From assembly GCA_016282745.1 (NCBI GenBank), contig JAEELL010000106.1, positions 1-64,000 on the forward strand: a stretch of 64,000 nt of DNA, read 5' to 3'. Below, one piece after another: positions 62,624-64,000 of this stretch. Below the pieces are notes generated by a model, which was not told the DNA's origin, did not search any database, and saw only the letters and a list, made by a program, of their open reading frames with translations. The position numbers and the translations under genes were made by a program. How positions within the stretch are numbered: the stretch's first letter is position 1; every line of letters starts with the position of its first letter. This stretch comes from Lachnospiraceae bacterium (GTDB taxonomy: Bacteria; Bacillota; Clostridia; Lachnospirales; Lachnospiraceae).

Positions 62624-64000
62624 ATGTGGAAGAAAAGAATATTGTGTTGTTGTTTGATATGCATAATAATTATTACGAAATTTACCAGTATTAGTTTTAT
62701 AAAAGTGAGTGCTGCGGAATTAGATTCTATTGATATCAAAAACTATGTGCTTTCCAAGGTAGGTATACAGTATCCTAATAGTCGATGTCTTCAGTTCGTA
62801 GAAGAATGCTATCAAAATTTAGGGGGCAATAGATCGTATAATTGTTGTGCATTTAAGAGTGGAAATTTATATATAAAATCAATGAATTCTACGGATATAC
62901 CTGTTGGTGCAACAGTATATTTTGGAAATTGTGGGGGAGGACCTTGTTCATCTTGCGGTTCATCATATTATGGTCATGTTGGAATTTATGTTGGAGATGG
63001 TTATTTTGTTCATGCAACAGGAGGAAAAGTATTAAAAAGTACATTAAGTAGCTGGGGGAATAAGTATAGAGGATGGGGATATTGTGGTAATTTCACATTA
63101 AAAAACGAGTATATTATAAACGGCACGCTAGTCAACCTTGGCGATAGTTTTTCAGCCCGAATAGCCAATTGCTCTTCAGGAAAATTAGTAACCAATGCAA
63201 AAGGGAATGTTGCACTTTATTCTCATGCAAATGATATGCTTGCGGAGCAGATATGGAATTTTACCAGAAATTCCGATGGCTCTTACAAGATAATTAGTTG
63301 CTTGTCAGGGGAGGCAATTGATTTAGATAATGCAAGTGATGAAGATGGCACAAATATAAAGATGTATGGTAATTATAATTCCAATGCACAAGATTGGTTT
63401 ATTTATCAGAGGAGTGATGGAACCTATTATTTTAGGTCGAAGTGTTCAAATAATAGAGTTTTTGATATACCGGGTGGTAGTTTTGATGAAGGTTCTAATA
63501 TTCAATTATGGACCGGCAACGATACAGATGCACAAAAATTTTACATTAGTAAATGTGCGTCAGTTTTGAATTTGGGTGACGAATTAAAATCATTAATCAT
63601 CAATACAGAGTGTTGGCGTCCAATCATGCAAACTGAAGATGGAAATATTGTATTAGGTGAGGAAAATGCTGAAAATATGCCTAAGATTTTATGGCATTGG
63701 TATAGAAATCCGGATAAGGGTTTTTATACAATTTACTCATACTATAATGGAAAAGTTTTGGATGTTGAAAATGCAGAAGATAAAAATGGAGCAAATGTCC
63801 AGTGTTATAATTATCACGATTCATATGCACAAAGATGGTATGTGTTGCAACGAGATGATGGGTCAATACTATTAAAAGCTGCATGTGCGTCTGGAAATCT
63901 TGACTTACAAGGTGGTAGTCAAAGTATTGGAACTAATGTCCAAATGTGGGAAGGTAACAATACTTCTGCACAGCGTTATTCTATTTATCAAATATATCCA
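62624..64000 (+). CDS. Secreted Cys-hydrolase with ricin-type lectin repeats (runs off the window)
   Basis: From ATG 62624 behind AAAGGAG the frame is open to the window end (459 codons). A signal peptide (MWKKRILCCCLICIIIITKF to about SAAE) is followed by a small CHAP/NlpC-type domain: Cys in NSRCLQFVEECYQ and His in YYGHVGIYVGDGYFVH. After residue 165 come repeated beta-trefoil units with QxW-like ends (AQDWFIY, AQKFYI, AQRWYVL, AQRYSI). These are typical of ricin-B lectins that bind sugars. The protein may bind and cut cell-wall or host glycans. Confidence 0.7.
   Translation, partial: MWKKRILCCCLICIIIITKFTSISFIKVSAAELDSIDIKNYVLSKVGIQYPNSRCLQFVEECYQNLGGNRSYNCCAFKSGNLYIKSMNSTDIPVGATVYFGNCGGGPCSSCGSSYYGHVGIYVGDGYFVHATGGKVLKSTLSSWGNKYRGWGYCGNFTLKNEYIINGTLVNLGDSFSARIANCSSGKLVTNAKGNVALYSHANDMLAEQIWNFTRNSDGSYKIISCLSGEAIDLDNASDEDGTNIKMYGNYNSNAQDWFIYQRSDGTYYFRSKCSNNRVFDIPGGSFDEGSNIQLWTGNDTDAQKFYISKCASVLNLGDELKSLIINTECWRPIMQTEDGNIVLGEENAENMPKILWHWYRNPDKGFYTIYSYYNGKVLDVENAEDKNGANVQCYNYHDSYAQRWYVLQRDDGSILLKAACASGNLDLQGGSQSIGTNVQMWEGNNTSAQRYSIYQIYP

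Larger units (their letters stand above)
21190..64000 (+). mobile_element. Integrative and conjugative element, Tn1549/CTn-like (incomplete)
   Basis: A continuous run of conjugation genes (mobC, relaxase, pcfB, virD4, maff2, virB6-like, prgI, virB4, NlpC/P60, DpnD/PcfM, methylase-helicase, sortase, spoVG) is in the order I associate with Tn1549 and C. difficile CTn2/4/5/7. Regulator, operators and leader are at the left. No integrase, excisionase or terminal repeat is visible, so the right end is outside the window. The left border is placed at the repressor gene only for convenience. Confidence 0.8.

Noticed and set aside
1-64000. Looked for rRNA genes, complete tRNA genes and T-box or common metabolite riboswitches.
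   Set aside because: None was recognised. Only the truncated tRNA half at 3510 has tRNA-like features.

Overview
The window looks like the chromosome of an AT-rich, low-GC Gram-positive anaerobe, most likely a gut Lachnospiraceae-type Firmicute (Roseburia/Coprococcus/Dorea-like). This rests on strong AGGAGG ribosome sites, an ISLre2 transposase, Maff2, PrgI and PcfB conjugation proteins, LPxTG and Cna_B surface proteins, and codon use. The organism name is an inference. Almost everything here is accessory DNA.

Left part (1-15.4 kb): a mosaic of small cargo modules. It carries GNAT acetyltransferases, a rhomboid protease, a DUF4143-type ATPase, a WYL regulator with MmcQ and VOC genes, a broken GyrI-like gene, an AlbA_2/Schlafen-type ATPase and an HNH-like protein. 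The modules are separated by related border segments. Each border has one or two 40-60 bp stubs matching the first codons of a low-molecular-weight protein tyrosine phosphatase gene (MIKVLFVCHGNI...), all breaking off at the same ATACTAAC. The borders also carry TTTACCA direct repeats, and two of them adjoin remnants of a tyrosine-recombinase gene. I read this as repeated site-specific insertion at one target. A broken ISLre2 element followed by a 123-bp tandem repeat closes this part.

Middle (15.5-20.4 kb): a compact same-strand cluster of a class I aldolase, an SAM-methyltransferase-like protein, an NTF2-like protein, a membrane-anchored protein of unknown function, an alpha/beta hydrolase and a GNAT enzyme. 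It looks like an unassigned small-molecule pathway.

Right part (about 21.2-64 kb, running off the window): most of an integrative and conjugative element resembling the Tn1549/C. difficile CTn2-4-5-7 type. It begins with a divergent XRE repressor, three operator-like repeats and a consensus promoter. Next come a structured leader with overlapping mini-ORFs, a ParM/ParR-like pair, small membrane proteins and a lipoprotein. A 1789-aa thioester/Cna_B/LPQTG surface adhesin follows. The processing and mobilisation block has DUF5688, JAB/RadC, DUF3991-Toprim, an iteron array, a candidate oriT hairpin, MobC and the relaxase. The type IV secretion genes are PcfB, VirD4, Maff2, VirB6-like, PrgI, VirB4 and an NlpC/P60 hydrolase. 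Downstream are a 2280-aa methylase/SNF2-type helicase with an overlapping out-of-frame TnpV gene, a sortase, a double SpoVG protein and a coiled-coil protein. Between virB4 and the NlpC/P60 gene sits a cargo block of probable immunity proteins (CbrC-like, SUKH, CPBP, two DUF proteins). The window ends inside a secreted cysteine-hydrolase/ricin-lectin protein. No integrase for this element is visible, so it probably lies beyond 64 kb.
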